Shown here piece by piece: positions 36,501 to 47,301 of a DNA stretch of 64,000 nucleotides. Positions within the stretch are counted from its first letter, which is position 1; every line of letters starts with the position of its first letter. Both the position numbers and the translations under genes were made by a program. The stretch comes from Blattamonas nauphoetae (lineage: Eukaryota; Preaxostyla; Oxymonadida): contig JARBJD010000007.1 in the NCBI GenBank assembly GCA_033064195.1, positions 1 through 64,000 on the forward strand, read 5' to 3'. The notes beneath the pieces are model-generated. The model saw only the letters and a program-made list of their open reading frames with translations. It did not search any database and was not told the origin of the DNA.

Positions 36501-38248
36501 ATCTGGATACGATGCTGACAGAAACAATCCTGACAGAGACGAGACCAGGTGCATGTGTTCACCATCGTGCAATGTGCGTGATTTGGCAGGGACGGCGGTA
36601 AAAGGAGGAATGAGAGGATGAATGGGAATAGTCGCGTTGATCGGGCTTGCACATTTTGGCGAGTGTGACGTGAGGATTGAATGACAAGCCTTTTTATAGA
36701 CAGACGTTCGGAAGTAATCATCCAGGTATGAGTCGATGCTGGCGACAATCTGTGTTGGAGAGCACTCAACAATTCGATGTCGCTCTGTCGACGGGAGCGG
36801 ATTGGGATGGAGAGGAGTGTAGCTTGGATCAAGTGGGATTGGTGGCAGAGTTCTTCTTGTTGAGAATGGAGAGAGAGGAGTGCATTCCATGAGTCCACTA
36901 ACGACACACAACAAGAACGATGTCGCCTCACGATGAATCCATTCCTTGTCGTGCATTGCTGAAGGGAGAAGATCGTGGTGCGACAGGGGTGGATTCAGTT
37001 GATTGATCAGAATACCTCGAGCAACCTGGATCCCTTGTTGGATCTCTGCCAGAATCCTCACAGGTCGATATCCAATGTCATTTGAGACATCTGAACTCTC
37101 CGTCAGGTCCACAGACGGGGAAGATGGAGTGCTGTTCATGTTTGGGGTTGGTGAATTTGCCGAATTTGGTGGAGTCATGTGAGGGAAGGCTGGTTTGGTG
37201 AGCGGAGAGTGAGTGGCGAGAACTGAAGCATATTGCGATTCCGCGTGGCTGAGAGTCTCCAACTCGTCTGGATGTGGTCGATATTCAAAAGTGGCCAAGA
37301 GAGGAGTTGCAGTGGGATTGAAAAGTTCCCGCAATGTTGAAACAGACTGCTTATTCGACGGGAAATGTGGGAAAGGATAGCGGTCACATGCGGTGCAGTT
37401 ATGGTGACAACCAGCCGATTGATATACCTCGCCGATGACACCATTGAGAATGAGGCAATTGTGGCCGGAGAAACACAGAGCATTGTCAGAAGATCCAATG
37501 AGCCGTACATATTCGATGATTGGGTGCGGCGGAATTGTGAAAAAAGGAGGTTTGGGTACGGATAGTGCCCATCAGTGTTGGCGATGACATCCATTCGACA
37601 GGGTTGGGCAATACAAGCTGAAACAAGCGGAATAATCTGAGGACCGAATGCCAATAGAGATTTGAAAGGAATTGGAAGACACAATAGGAGAGACAGAAGA
37701 AGGTTGCGTTCGTATACCATTGACGAAGAAGTGGTGTCAGAGAGAAATGAGATGTGCGTTGAAAGTCTTGAAATCCAGATTTTTTCCTTAAAATGGAGAA
37801 GATCTGAGTTGTCAGTGAAGATCGTTCGTTGTCCATGTTCGATAGAGTCATCAAACGTGAATGATGCCGAATGAAGGGCCGAGAAGAATGACGACTGATA
37901 GTCTGGACAAGACCGAGCATGGACAGAGTTCAGAAGAACCACAACGAATGATGTATACGATATCCACCAAAAATGATACTTGGGTCGTGAAAGGGGGTGA
38001 TTTGGTTCTGAGACGAAGTCTGAGGGGTACTGAGAGAGTATACAGGGGTGAAGAACAACAATATCCACAATCTGTTGAAGAAATGGGAGAAAAGGCTGAG
38101 GACCGTCGGAAATAAGTGTTGTTTGAAGAAAAATGAGGTCTGAAACAAGGTGGTCATCTTCCAGGTGGAAATGAGCAGGATAAACGAGATGTCTTCCCCA
38201 AGATGACATAACATGAACGAGCCGTTGAGAGGAAGAATTTAAAGACAT
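24582..38248 (-). CDS. TRRAP/Tra1 homologue, giant PIKK-related scaffold
   Basis: Two exons, 38248-37388 and 37346-24582, joined across a 41-nt intron, give 4541 aa. Human TRRAP is about 3860 aa. Exon 2 is a single open frame of 12.8 kb. Most of the protein is Leu-rich alpha-helical repeat, as expected for HEAT/FAT solenoids. Near the C-terminus, TVPVSVPIGDDCILVRDL followed by SLSEGVTISEV-like sequence resembles the TRRAP segment before its inactive kinase domain. No catalytic DRHxxN or DFG is seen, fitting the known pseudokinase. The end, SSLPWWWFPWM, is the FATC-type W..PW terminus. In other eukaryotes it is the activator-binding subunit of the SAGA and NuA4 acetyltransferases. The start MSLNSSSQRLV is the first ATG; further upstream exons cannot be excluded. 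Low conservation in the middle limits finer mapping. Confidence 0.8.
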
Positions 38249-38713
38249 AAAAAGGAATGATTAAGAAACGTGGATCCTCAGAAAATTATGATTGTTCGAT
38301 CGAGGGTTTCGAACAATCTGCACTCGCTATGAATCTCATTGCATCTATTTTCCATTTGTGGCTATTTTTGTCGAGTTGTACTGTTGTCTGTCCTTTTCAT
38401 TGGCGCGATACAGAATCCAATTCTTCATCATCTCTTTCTTCACTATTGTATTGATATGTAACAAGTGAAATATGAATCATATAATTCGAGTCAGATAATT
38501 GTTTTATTGGTGAATAGTTCTGGTCTTTCTCTTCTGTGAACGTGGAGAGATAAAGTTCGTCGAATTGAATGTGCTGAGTGTGCTTGATGCCATTCATGTC
38601 GTTCTCTCGTCTTATTTCTAACATTTATAGTCCAGTCTTTGTTAACTAGTATAAAACAGTCATTTTTTCACATTGAGAATGACTGAATGTCAGAGTGTTG
38701 GGTCGATCCAACA
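38249..38713. other. divergent intergenic region
   Basis: 465 bp between the starts of the TRRAP homologue (minus) and the SLC45-like transporter (plus). It is AT-rich with short chance frames and should contain both promoters. No known motif is recognised. Confidence 0.5.
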
Positions 38714-40376
38714 ATGAGTGACCTGGTCCTCCTCGAAGATAAACCCCATACGCCAACATGGAGGCTATTTATGGCATGCATGTCATACATGGCTGTTCAA
38801 GTAGCTTATTCGTTCGCATTCGCCATGTTTTCACCCATGATGAGAGGTCTGTCATTCGTTTATCCTCCATGAGGTTCTCGATCACATTAATAGGGTACGG
38901 TGTCGCGGGTTGGATTAACCCTCTTATCTGGTTGTTTGGTCCAATTGTTGGACTCTTTCAACCATTTATTGGCGTATTCAGCGACAATTGCACACTTCGC
39001 CTCGGCCGACGTCGTCCATTCATCTTGATCGGTCTTATCTTCGTCTCGATGGCATATGTTGTTTATATTCTTCTCAATCTCAAGGGTATTGAACTTTTTT
39101 CTACTCATTCTCCTCCATCGCCATCAACACTCACCGCAATTACATCTAAATCTCAGTTTTCAAAAATACAACTCTTTGTATTGTCCTTGCCATCATTGCC
39201 TTTGTTGTGATTAACGTTGCAATTAACATCCTCATGCTCCCCGCACGAGCCATCGTTTTTGATCTTGCTGGACCAGGACAAGAGAAAATCGGCAACAACT
39301 TCATCTCTCTGATTATCGGCGTCGGCAATTGCATTTCATTCCTCTGCACTGCATTTATCCCAGATAAAGCACTCTATTTCGTCGGAATGGGCCTCATGAT
39401 CATCGTCACAATCCCAACCTTCCTCTTCGCCAAAGAGACTCCGTACGTCCGCACACCAGGATCTAAACTTCCTAATCCATTTAAAATCACATTCAAAGCA
39501 CTCGGGAAGATTCTTAAAGGAGGGCCAGTCCTTCGAGCAGCAGTTGTTTTCCTATTGAGCTGGTTCGCATATTTCAACTGGAACAGTTCCGCAACAGACT
39601 TTGTTAACCAGGCAGTGTATAAAATTAGCACGGACGAGACCACCACCTCAAATAGTGCCTCGTTCTTCGGCGGGATTATGGATGTGTTCCAGAAGCAGGT
39701 CATGTTCCCGGGACAATTCTCAGGCGCTGGAATTGTGTCATCTGTTCTTGAATTGAAATCAGATAACCCTGGACTCTTCACATCTAACAAGGTCACAATG
39801 ACTGATAAAGAAAAGGCCAAATTGATGGGCAACCTCGCTATGGTTGGAAACTCCCTCGTCACCGCTCTTTTCTCGGCCATCTCTGCTCCCTTCCAGAAAC
39901 GTGTTGGACTCAGGTCGACTTACTTCCTGTCGCAGCTCCTAGCAACCGTCTCACTTTTCTGTCTCTTCCTCCCTGGAAACATCGATACTGACTATCTTTG
40001 GGTAATTATTCTCACATACGCATGTGTGGGTGCGAACCAGTCGGTCTTCAACTCTGTCCCGTTCGCAATTGTCAATGAAAGCGTTCCATCAGCGGAGGCT
40101 GGTATGTACGCCGGTGTGATGAACTGGTTCTGCTTGTTGGGACAAACACTCTCCCAGGTCATGTGTATGATCATCCAACTGTTCATAAAAGAGGAGAAGG
40201 CGAACCGCCACCCACTTCAATGGACGTACCTCGCTCTCTGCATCGTCTCGATCATCGCCACATTTGCCACTCTCTTGTTGAAGAGAGGCGTGCGAATGGG
40301 TACCCCTGAGAACGACGATGTCTTTTCCATCAATAAGACAGGAGATGAGAAAGAGAAACTGAGTGGACTCGTCTGA
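38714..40376 (+). CDS. SLC45/GPH-family sugar transporter
   Basis: Exons 38714-38846, 38894-39085 and 39157-40376 join in phase to 514 aa. The introns are 47 and 71 nt. The first helix (WRLFMACMSYMAVQVAYSF) is followed by INPLIWLFGPIVGLFQPFIG and the family loop FSDNCTLRLGRRRPFILIG. This is the GxxSD...LGRRRPFI signature between helices 2 and 3 of SLC45 and plant sucrose transporters. About twelve membrane spans are present and the C-terminus is short and cytosolic. Such proteins move sucrose or other sugars with protons across the plasma or vacuolar membrane. The substrate here is not known. Confidence 0.88.
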
Positions 40377-40557
40377 CCTTATATTTCTTTTTGTCGGGTA
40401 TAGCCATTCATCTGTACCTTTGATGGGGACAATTTTTTCGTATTGTTGGCACCTCACACTTCATCAGTTGCAGACACTCTGTTGGAGTTCCTTTCTTTCA
40501 AAATGATGTTTTCTGAAATCAATAATGAAGTGAGAATGCCGGAAATCGAGGAAGATA

Positions 40558-41535
40558 TCAGAAATTGAAGTCAACATCCTGTGCAAAACGATTTCTTTGA
40601 TTATTTTTGTTGGGCGATAGATTTCCGTTAGTTTTTTCAAGTTGTGACATTTTTCCACGAACAGCCTTTTCCACGTCATCAGGATACGGTTCTCGTTCGA
40701 TTCCCTGCTGCATAAGATTTGTTGGCCCCTGCTCTGTTGGGGTATATCGATATGTACGAGTTGGAACTGGTTTTTGGGTGTTCGCTGGTTGTCCGAGGCT
40801 GAAATCTGACGAAAGCGGATCCAAATTAGGAGAGACATAATTTGGGCGAGAATAAGCAAAGTCCTTTCCATGCTTATGCAATGCATCGCCCCACAAGAGA
40901 CCAACTTCTTGGAGTTGATGGTCCCACTTTTGACGGTCTCGAATTTGAATATCAAGATCGTGATCGAACACCTTCCGTTCTTGTCGTTGATGGAAGAAAC
41001 CGGAATCTGGTGTTCTACCGAATGGACCATCAAATGCTCCGCTATTTGGGTCTGGTGGTTCTGAAAGCCCATGGTTATTGAACCCATTTGAATCAGAAAG
41101 AGATGTCATCCCAGGAAGGGTGGCAAAGTTAAGCTGTTCAACGGAGGGATTTTGTTGTTTTGTGAGGTCTGCTGTGCGTGAGTGGCCATTCAGAGTATCA
41201 TCGAGCAGGTCATACCCTTCATGATACCCATATCCTTCCTTTTTGGTGATATCCGATCCATTGCTGAGATGCGTTGGCGAAAAATCAGCAAACGGGTCAG
41301 CTGGAAAGATGAAAGAGTGGTTTGACAAACCGGACAGAGGATGGAGAGTTGCCGATCGGCTATCATTGCAAGATCGAAGTGAATCATCACACATCGCAAA
41401 ACATGAATCGATATCGTTCTGAGAACTATAATCAACATAGCATTGCGTCTTACAAGAAGCTCCTTTTGGTAAGCATGTGAGTTGAGATTCACACGTAAAT
41501 TGTGAGAAGAATAAGAGGAAAAGTCGAAAGATCAT
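40558..41535 (-). CDS. secreted protein with N-terminal Cys cluster, unknown
   Basis: A single-exon frame of 325 aa. The start is ATG 41535, which opens a clear signal peptide (MIFRLFLLFFSQFTCES); a longer frame upstream begins with a non-ATG codon. Residues about 18-55 hold eight Cys (CLPKGASCKTQCYVDY, then CFAMCDDSLRSC), likely a small disulfide module. The rest is polar, rich in Asn, Pro, Gln and Asp, and low in complexity, with no transmembrane anchor. It is therefore predicted to be exported or in the lumen of the secretory pathway. No family is recognised. Confidence 0.6.
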   Translation of the reverse strand: MIFRLFLLFFSQFTCESQLTCLPKGASCKTQCYVDYSSQNDIDSCFAMCDDSLRSCNDSRSATLHPLSGLSNHSFIFPADPFADFSPTHLSNGSDITKKEGYGYHEGYDLLDDTLNGHSRTADLTKQQNPSVEQLNFATLPGMTSLSDSNGFNNHGLSEPPDPNSGAFDGPFGRTPDSGFFHQRQERKVFDHDLDIQIRDRQKWDHQLQEVGLLWGDALHKHGKDFAYSRPNYVSPNLDPLSSDFSLGQPANTQKPVPTRTYRYTPTEQGPTNLMQQGIEREPYPDDVEKAVRGKMSQLEKTNGNLSPNKNNQRNRFAQDVDFNF

Positions 41536-43690
41536 TCCACGGACACTCCGAACTACGGGGTACAAATCTTCATGAAGGATTCGTATTCGAGCAAGTTGGA
41601 TCCGATGGGTTGATCAATCTAGACGATGGGAGATTACTTTCCATCCAATACTTCTTCTCCATTGAAACATATTAGAAGATCATATTAAGAATAAGATGCA
41701 ACATAATACATCAATCGTGTAGATAAACGATAAACAGACAAATCAATGGAGATGGACTCTATCAGGTGATTTAGTGGAATAACAGACACAGAAAGTCTGA
41801 AATCCGTGGAGTCCTGAATCAAGGCGGAGTAACAACAAAAGATTCGCGCTTTAACACTTGAAGAGAAGTGAGATGAATATTGAGATTGTAACCACAATAG
41901 AGATGATGAGATATGTGAAATTGTGTGAAGATTCATGAAAACATGAATACTAGATGATTGTCAACGAACAAGACAGCTCTGAGAAGGATAGGAGGAGAAA
42001 CATAGTTAATTGAAAATGACGATAGAGTTCATCAAGACGAATAAATATTGTCAGAAAAACGGTGTATTGATTCTTTTCTCATCAAAGGAGATCAGAGATC
42101 TGTGAAGGTTAACAAATTCATCAGTAGATCGAGAAACATGATGAGACATACAAAAATGAGAAAAGTCAACTGATTCGTAGTTGAATTGAATTTTGGGAGA
42201 AGATAATATGTGACACAATACAGAGATGATATGCTGAAAGAATGAAGGAGATGAAGATGATATTGAGAGAAAAAATGCTGATTTTATGCGAAAACAAAAA
42301 ATGTGAAAAAATCAGTCAACAGTTGCAATCGTCATCAGTTTCAGACTGGGGCGGCAACCGTAGTATCATCATGTAAGTAATAATGAACATTAACATACAA
42401 TTAAAAGCTTCATCACGAACGACATCGTTTGATTGATCAAACCCTTAATGAAGATCGAATCCCGATCTCTGAGGAGAATCCTGAAGAAGTCCACAACAGA
42501 ATGAATTTCATTCAGGCCTCCTCAAGTTCACACACAAACACAATCAAAAGATCACTTGACGCATGGACAGAGAAAATGAGAGTTGAACTTTTGCTGGCGT
42601 AAATAATGAGAAAAAGCAATTATCTGCATGTTTCCGATAGCATCCAGCAGGATATTGTCACCTTATTAGTACCAACAAAACTTTAAACATGTTGATATGT
42701 TGAAAGGAGACGTGATATTCCGAGCCGGAAAAACAGTTTTACACCAAAAGAAACCGATGGTAATTATGGGAATACGATACGTGTTGACGTCACATGTTGA
42801 GAAATGATCTCGATCAAGCTACCGAGGGGCATTACACGTCCAAACCGAGATTTCATTCTCTTCCGACACAATGAGGCAGCCCTGATGGGAATGATCTCGA
42901 CCTGAACTCAATGACGTCAGAATTCTCTATTCACTGACTTATTTGATGTATTTCGACCATATAATGTGTGTTGCCAAGAATTGATTTCAGAGCTGAACTC
43001 TGTTCGAAAAAAATCACTTCAACAGCATTCATCTTCTTCTCTCGCACTGTCTCGTCGCTCTGAATCACCCATCACTCATTGAAGTCGCAGTCTTGCATTA
43101 CTTTTGTTCATTCCATTGCTGATCCTGATAGCATCATTCAAGACCAGAAAATCCTGAACCAATCAAAACAGAACGAAACATGAACCACAAAGATTTGTCA
43201 AGAAACAGCGGAAAATCTTCTGATTTCTCCAACATTGACTCCATTTGTCGATCGACGGATCTTGCTGATATCTTTCCAACAGTCGTCGAACACATCGAAT
43301 GTCAAACTGTTTCCTTCTCTTTGACCAACAACAACACAGCTTGATCAAGCTGGTAATTCGTCTCAGTTTGTTGTTGATGTGATGGAGGAATTCCAATAGC
43401 GACGAACAAACGAGATTTCTGACCACATTGATTCATGGAGGGCCAGATCATTCCTCATCATGTTCCATCATCTTTATGGCATTTCCACTGATGGTTTTGT
43501 GATACATGTAATTATATAATATGGTTATCTGATTGGGAATGGGATCGGATGGTTTCGAAATGGGAAGATTTGGATTGAAAAGGAAGTAAGGGGTGTTCCA
43601 GATTAGGAGCTTCTAGAACCGCCAACTATTACCCAAAGTGGTCTAATCTGAAACATCATCTCACATCTTCAGAGGAGACAGCTATAAATC
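41536..43690. other. 2.1-kb gene-poor stretch
   Basis: The largest empty interval in the intact part of the window. It is AT-rich with only short frames, the longest 87 codons on the minus strand (43426-43163), which I do not recognise. I looked for tRNA-like boxes, snRNA motifs and tandem repeats and found none I can support. The right end includes the EF2 promoter; a TATAAA sits 5 nt before the EF2 ATG (43683-43688). Confidence 0.45.
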
Positions 43691-46240
43691 ATGGTGAACT
43701 TCACGATTGCTCAACTTCGAGAACAAATGTCGAACCGAGGGAATATCCGGAACATCTCGGTGATTGCTCATGTTGATCACGGTGTGCTTCTGCTGTTTGA
43801 GTGACGGTGGATGTGAATGTTGCTTGTAGGGAAATCGACGCTGACAGATGCGCTTGTTCAAAAGGCAGGAATCATTGGGTCGCAAGCTGGTGATGTTCGA
43901 GTGATGGACACGCGAGCAGACGAACAGAAGCGAGGGATCACAATCAAGTCGACGGGAATCTCGCTGTTCTACGAGTTCGAGATTGCAGGGAAGCGGGATG
44001 GATACCTGATCAACGTGATTGACTCACCTGGCCACGTGGACTTCTCGTCGGAAGTGACCGCCGCGATTCGAGTGACAGACGGTGGACTTGTGGTTGTTGA
44101 CTGTGTGTCGGGTGTGTCAGTGCAGACAGAAACGGTGCTCCGGCAAGCGCTGACAGAGCGCGTGCGTCCCGTTCTGATGATGAACAAGATCGACCGCGTG
44201 CTGCTGGAGCTGAAGGCAGACCCAGAAGAAATCTATCAGAAGTTCCAGCGAGTGATCGAAGACATGAACGTGCTGATTGCGACGTACCACGACGAGGCGC
44301 TTGGGGAGATTGAGATCAACCCGGTGGAAGGGAACGTTGTGTTTGGGTCTGGGCTTCATCAGTTCGGATTCACGCTGGAACGGTTTGCGCGGATCTACGC
44401 TTTGAAGTTTGGAGTGGCAGTGGAATCATTCACAAAGAAGCTGTGGGGGAACCACTTCTTCAACCCGAAAACAGGGAAGTGGCAGAAGACAGACACAGAC
44501 GAGACAGGGACGAAGCTGAAGAGAGGGTTCGTGCAATACGTTCTGGAGCCGCTGGCAGCAGTGTTCCGAGCAGCGACAGAGAACGACCACGGAACGCTGG
44601 GCACGATGATGAGTCAGATGGGGGTGACGCTGACAGCAGACCAACATGCTCTGAGCGAGCGGAAGTTGCTGAAAGCGGTGATGCAGAGCTGGATGCCAGC
44701 AGCGGATGCTCTTCTGGAAGCGATCATCCTGTGCCTCCCGTCGCCTCTGGAGGCTCAGCGGTATCGCGTGGACACACTGTACACAGGTCCACTGGACGAT
44801 GTGTGTGCGAACGGGATCCGAGAATGCAACCCCGACGGGCCGCTGATATTCTACGTGTCGAAGATGGTTCCGGCAGACAAGACGCGGTTCAACGCGTTTG
44901 GGCGAGTGTTCTCGGGGACAGTGCGGACGGGGATGAAGGTGCGGATGCAGGGCCCGAACTTCGTGCATGGGCGGAAAGAGGACCTGTTCGTGAAGCCGAT
45001 CTCGCGCGTGGTGCTGTACATGTGCCGGAAGTTCGAGGCGGTGGACGACGTGCCGGCTGGGAACACGTGCTGCCTGGTGGGTGTGGACAACTACCTGACG
45101 AAGAGCGGGACGATCACGGACTGCGAGGACGCACACAACATCGCGACGATGAAGTTTTCAGTGGCGCCAGTGGTGCGTGTTGCTGTTGAACCGAAATCGA
45201 TGGGAGATCTTCCGAAGCTGGTGGAGGGCCTGAAGCGACTGGCGAAGTCTGACCCGCTGTGCCAGATCACGATTTCGGACGCAAACGAGCACATCATCGC
45301 TGGGGCAGGGGAGCTGCATCTGGAGATCTGCCTGAAGGATCTCCAGGAGGACTTCATGGGCGGGACGGAAGTGAAGATTTCGGACCCAGTTGTGCAGTAC
45401 AGCGAGACGATCCGGTCTGGAAGCAGTCAGACAGCGCTGGCGAAGTCGTCGAACAAGCTGAACAGAGTGTACATGACGGCAGAGCCGCTGGACGCTTCGC
45501 TTGTGGAAGGGATTGAGAACGGGACGATTGGGCCTCATCTGGACAGCAAGGAGCTGGGGAAGGAGCTGGTGTCGAAGTACAAGTGGGATGCAGGGGACTC
45601 GAAGAGACTGTGGTGCTTCGGGCCAGACAGCCGTGGGCCGAACGTGGTGGTTGATCAGAGCAAGTCTGTGCAGTACCTGGACCAGGCGTCGTCGTTGTTT
45701 GTGGAAGCGTTTGCGTGGGCGTCAGCGAAAGGAGGGCTGTGCGACGAGACGATGCGAGGGATCCGGTTCAACGTGATGGACGCGACACTGCACCCGGAGC
45801 CGACTCACCGGAGTGGAGCGCAGCTTGTGCCGGCGATCAAGTCGTGCATGTACGCGTCGCAGCTGTTTGCGTGCCCCACGCTGCTTGAGCCGACGTTCCT
45901 GGCGGAGATCACGGTGCCACAGGAAGCAGTGGGAGGGGTGTACTCGTGCCTGAACAAGCGTCGCGGGCAGGTGATCTCGGAAGAGCCTCGATTTGGGACG
46001 CCTCTGGTGCAAGTGAAGGCGTTCCTGCCAGTGGCGGAGTCGTTTGGGTTCACGGCGGACCTTCGGGGTCACACATCGGGCCAAGCCTTCCCCCAGTGCG
46101 TGTTTGACCACTGGGAAGAGATGGCGGGTGATGTGTTTGACGAGAAGTCGAAGCCAAATGCTGTGATCCGTTCGATCAGACAGCGGAAAGGACTTTCTCC
46201 AGGGATTCCGCGTGGAGAACAGTTCATCGACAAATTGTAA
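43691..46240 (+). CDS. elongation factor 2, copy 1
   Basis: Exons 43691-43781 and 43830-46240 join in phase to 833 aa, the usual EF2 length. The 48-nt intron splits the P-loop codon of [14 protein letters not shown]. Other GTPase marks are the G2 region [20 protein letters not shown] and MNKIDR. Domain IV carries the diphthamide loop as [11 protein letters not shown], keeping the His but with S and A where most eukaryotes have Gly. The C-terminal [19 protein letters not shown] is typical. EF2 moves the ribosome along mRNA in each elongation cycle. Codon use is strongly G/C-ending, unlike all neighbours, including the likewise highly expressed eL42 gene. An apparently identical copy lies inverted at the right edge. 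Confidence 0.97.
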
Positions 46241-46314
46241 TTTTGTCAGGTAGCTCCTTCTATACCTAATTATCACATTTTGTTCTGTGAAATGGCGACA
46301 AATGTCGAGAATGT
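43763..46314. repeat. left arm of a large inverted repeat
   Basis: Reverse complement of 61449-64000, with positions summing to 107763. The arm covers most of EF2 copy 1 and 74 nt beyond its stop; the sequences part after ...AATGTCGAGAATGT at 46314. The true outer end is unknown because the partner arm meets the window edge at 64000. All frames compared on both strands give the same translations, so identity looks complete or nearly so. Confidence 0.95.
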
Positions 46315-46497
46315 TTCATCCTACTCCAATTCTAATTGTGCCGAGTAATCTGACTTCACTTTTCTGGATCAGTCAACCTCCAGACAACTCTTGTTCATTT
46401 TCGAACTGTTCCCGTTGTTTTCTAGAACATCGAAATACAGAATGAAAAATGATGGTTTGATCCGGACTTTGCGATTCATAATTCATCATGGTGTGCT

Positions 46498-47015
46498 GAT
46501 TCATGCAATTTTGACGCGTCTTCTCTCATTTTATCTCAATTTTTATACTTACTTTTCTCTTTATCTCACCAGGTCAACATCCCAAGGAAAATGAAAACTT
46601 ACTGCGCCAAACTGAACAAACACACCGTCCATAAGGTGTCCCAATACAAAAAGGGAAAGGTTTCAGAGTTCAAAAAGGGTCTGTAGATTCATCCATCTTT
46701 ATTGTGGTTCTTTTCATCCTTATTTGAACAATCGTGATTTCACTTGTATTCACCGTGTTCCAGGTCAACGCCGTTACAATCGCAAACAGAAGGGCTTTGG
46801 AGGACAAACAAAGCCAATTCTTCACAAGAAGGCAAAAACAACAAAGAAGGTCGTTCTGGTTCTTGAATGCTCAGAAAGCAAAGCTCGGTTTGTTCATCGA
46901 TTTTTTGCTGAAAAGTGATATTTCCTCCAGTCACATTAAGGTTCTGAAGAGATGCAAGAAATTCGAGCTTGGAGCTGAGAAGAAAGGAAAGAGAGGTCAA
47001 CAGATCTATGGATAA
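46498..47015 (+). CDS. ribosomal protein eL42 (L36a/L44)
   Basis: Exons 46498-46500, 46573-46678, 46764-46887 and 46931-47015 join in phase to 105 aa, the exact family length. The first exon is the ATG alone. Conserved sequence includes [38 protein letters not shown] and [14 protein letters not shown]. The protein lies near the tRNA exit site of the large subunit. The Zn-binding cysteines are incomplete: the first pair reads TYCAKLNKH and the second [10 protein letters not shown], so the second Cys of each pair is missing. The Pro of QTKP, whose change gives cycloheximide resistance in yeasts, is present. Confidence 0.95.
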
Positions 47016-47301
47016 GAACTTTGCCTTCCTTTTGGCAGTTCTTTCCTTCCACTTCGTTTATGATGACCGACCGGTGCCTTATTCAACTCTATACTGGATG
47101 TAGTGGGAGGAAAGATCTCAGAGTGGGAGTTTCTCTGGAGGATTCTGACATATTTCTTGTGTCACTTTTGTTGCGACAGGGACTTAATATGCCGATCCTG
47201 AACCCAACTTGGCACTCTTGTTCGGCAAAAGAGCAAGAAAACGTGAACATTGCAAGATGGAAATGATGATAAACGTGAAATGCTTCAACTGAAAACTGCC
47301 C

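Noticed and set aside
41600-43690. Possible tRNA or snRNA genes in the long gap
   Set aside because: I found no convincing A/B boxes, cloverleaf arms or U1, U2 or U6 core motifs by eye.
44426-45189. Long antisense and off-frame reading frames inside EF2 (for example 236 and 248 codons)
   Set aside because: They are shadows produced by the G/C-rich codon use of EF2 and are repeated identically in the second copy.
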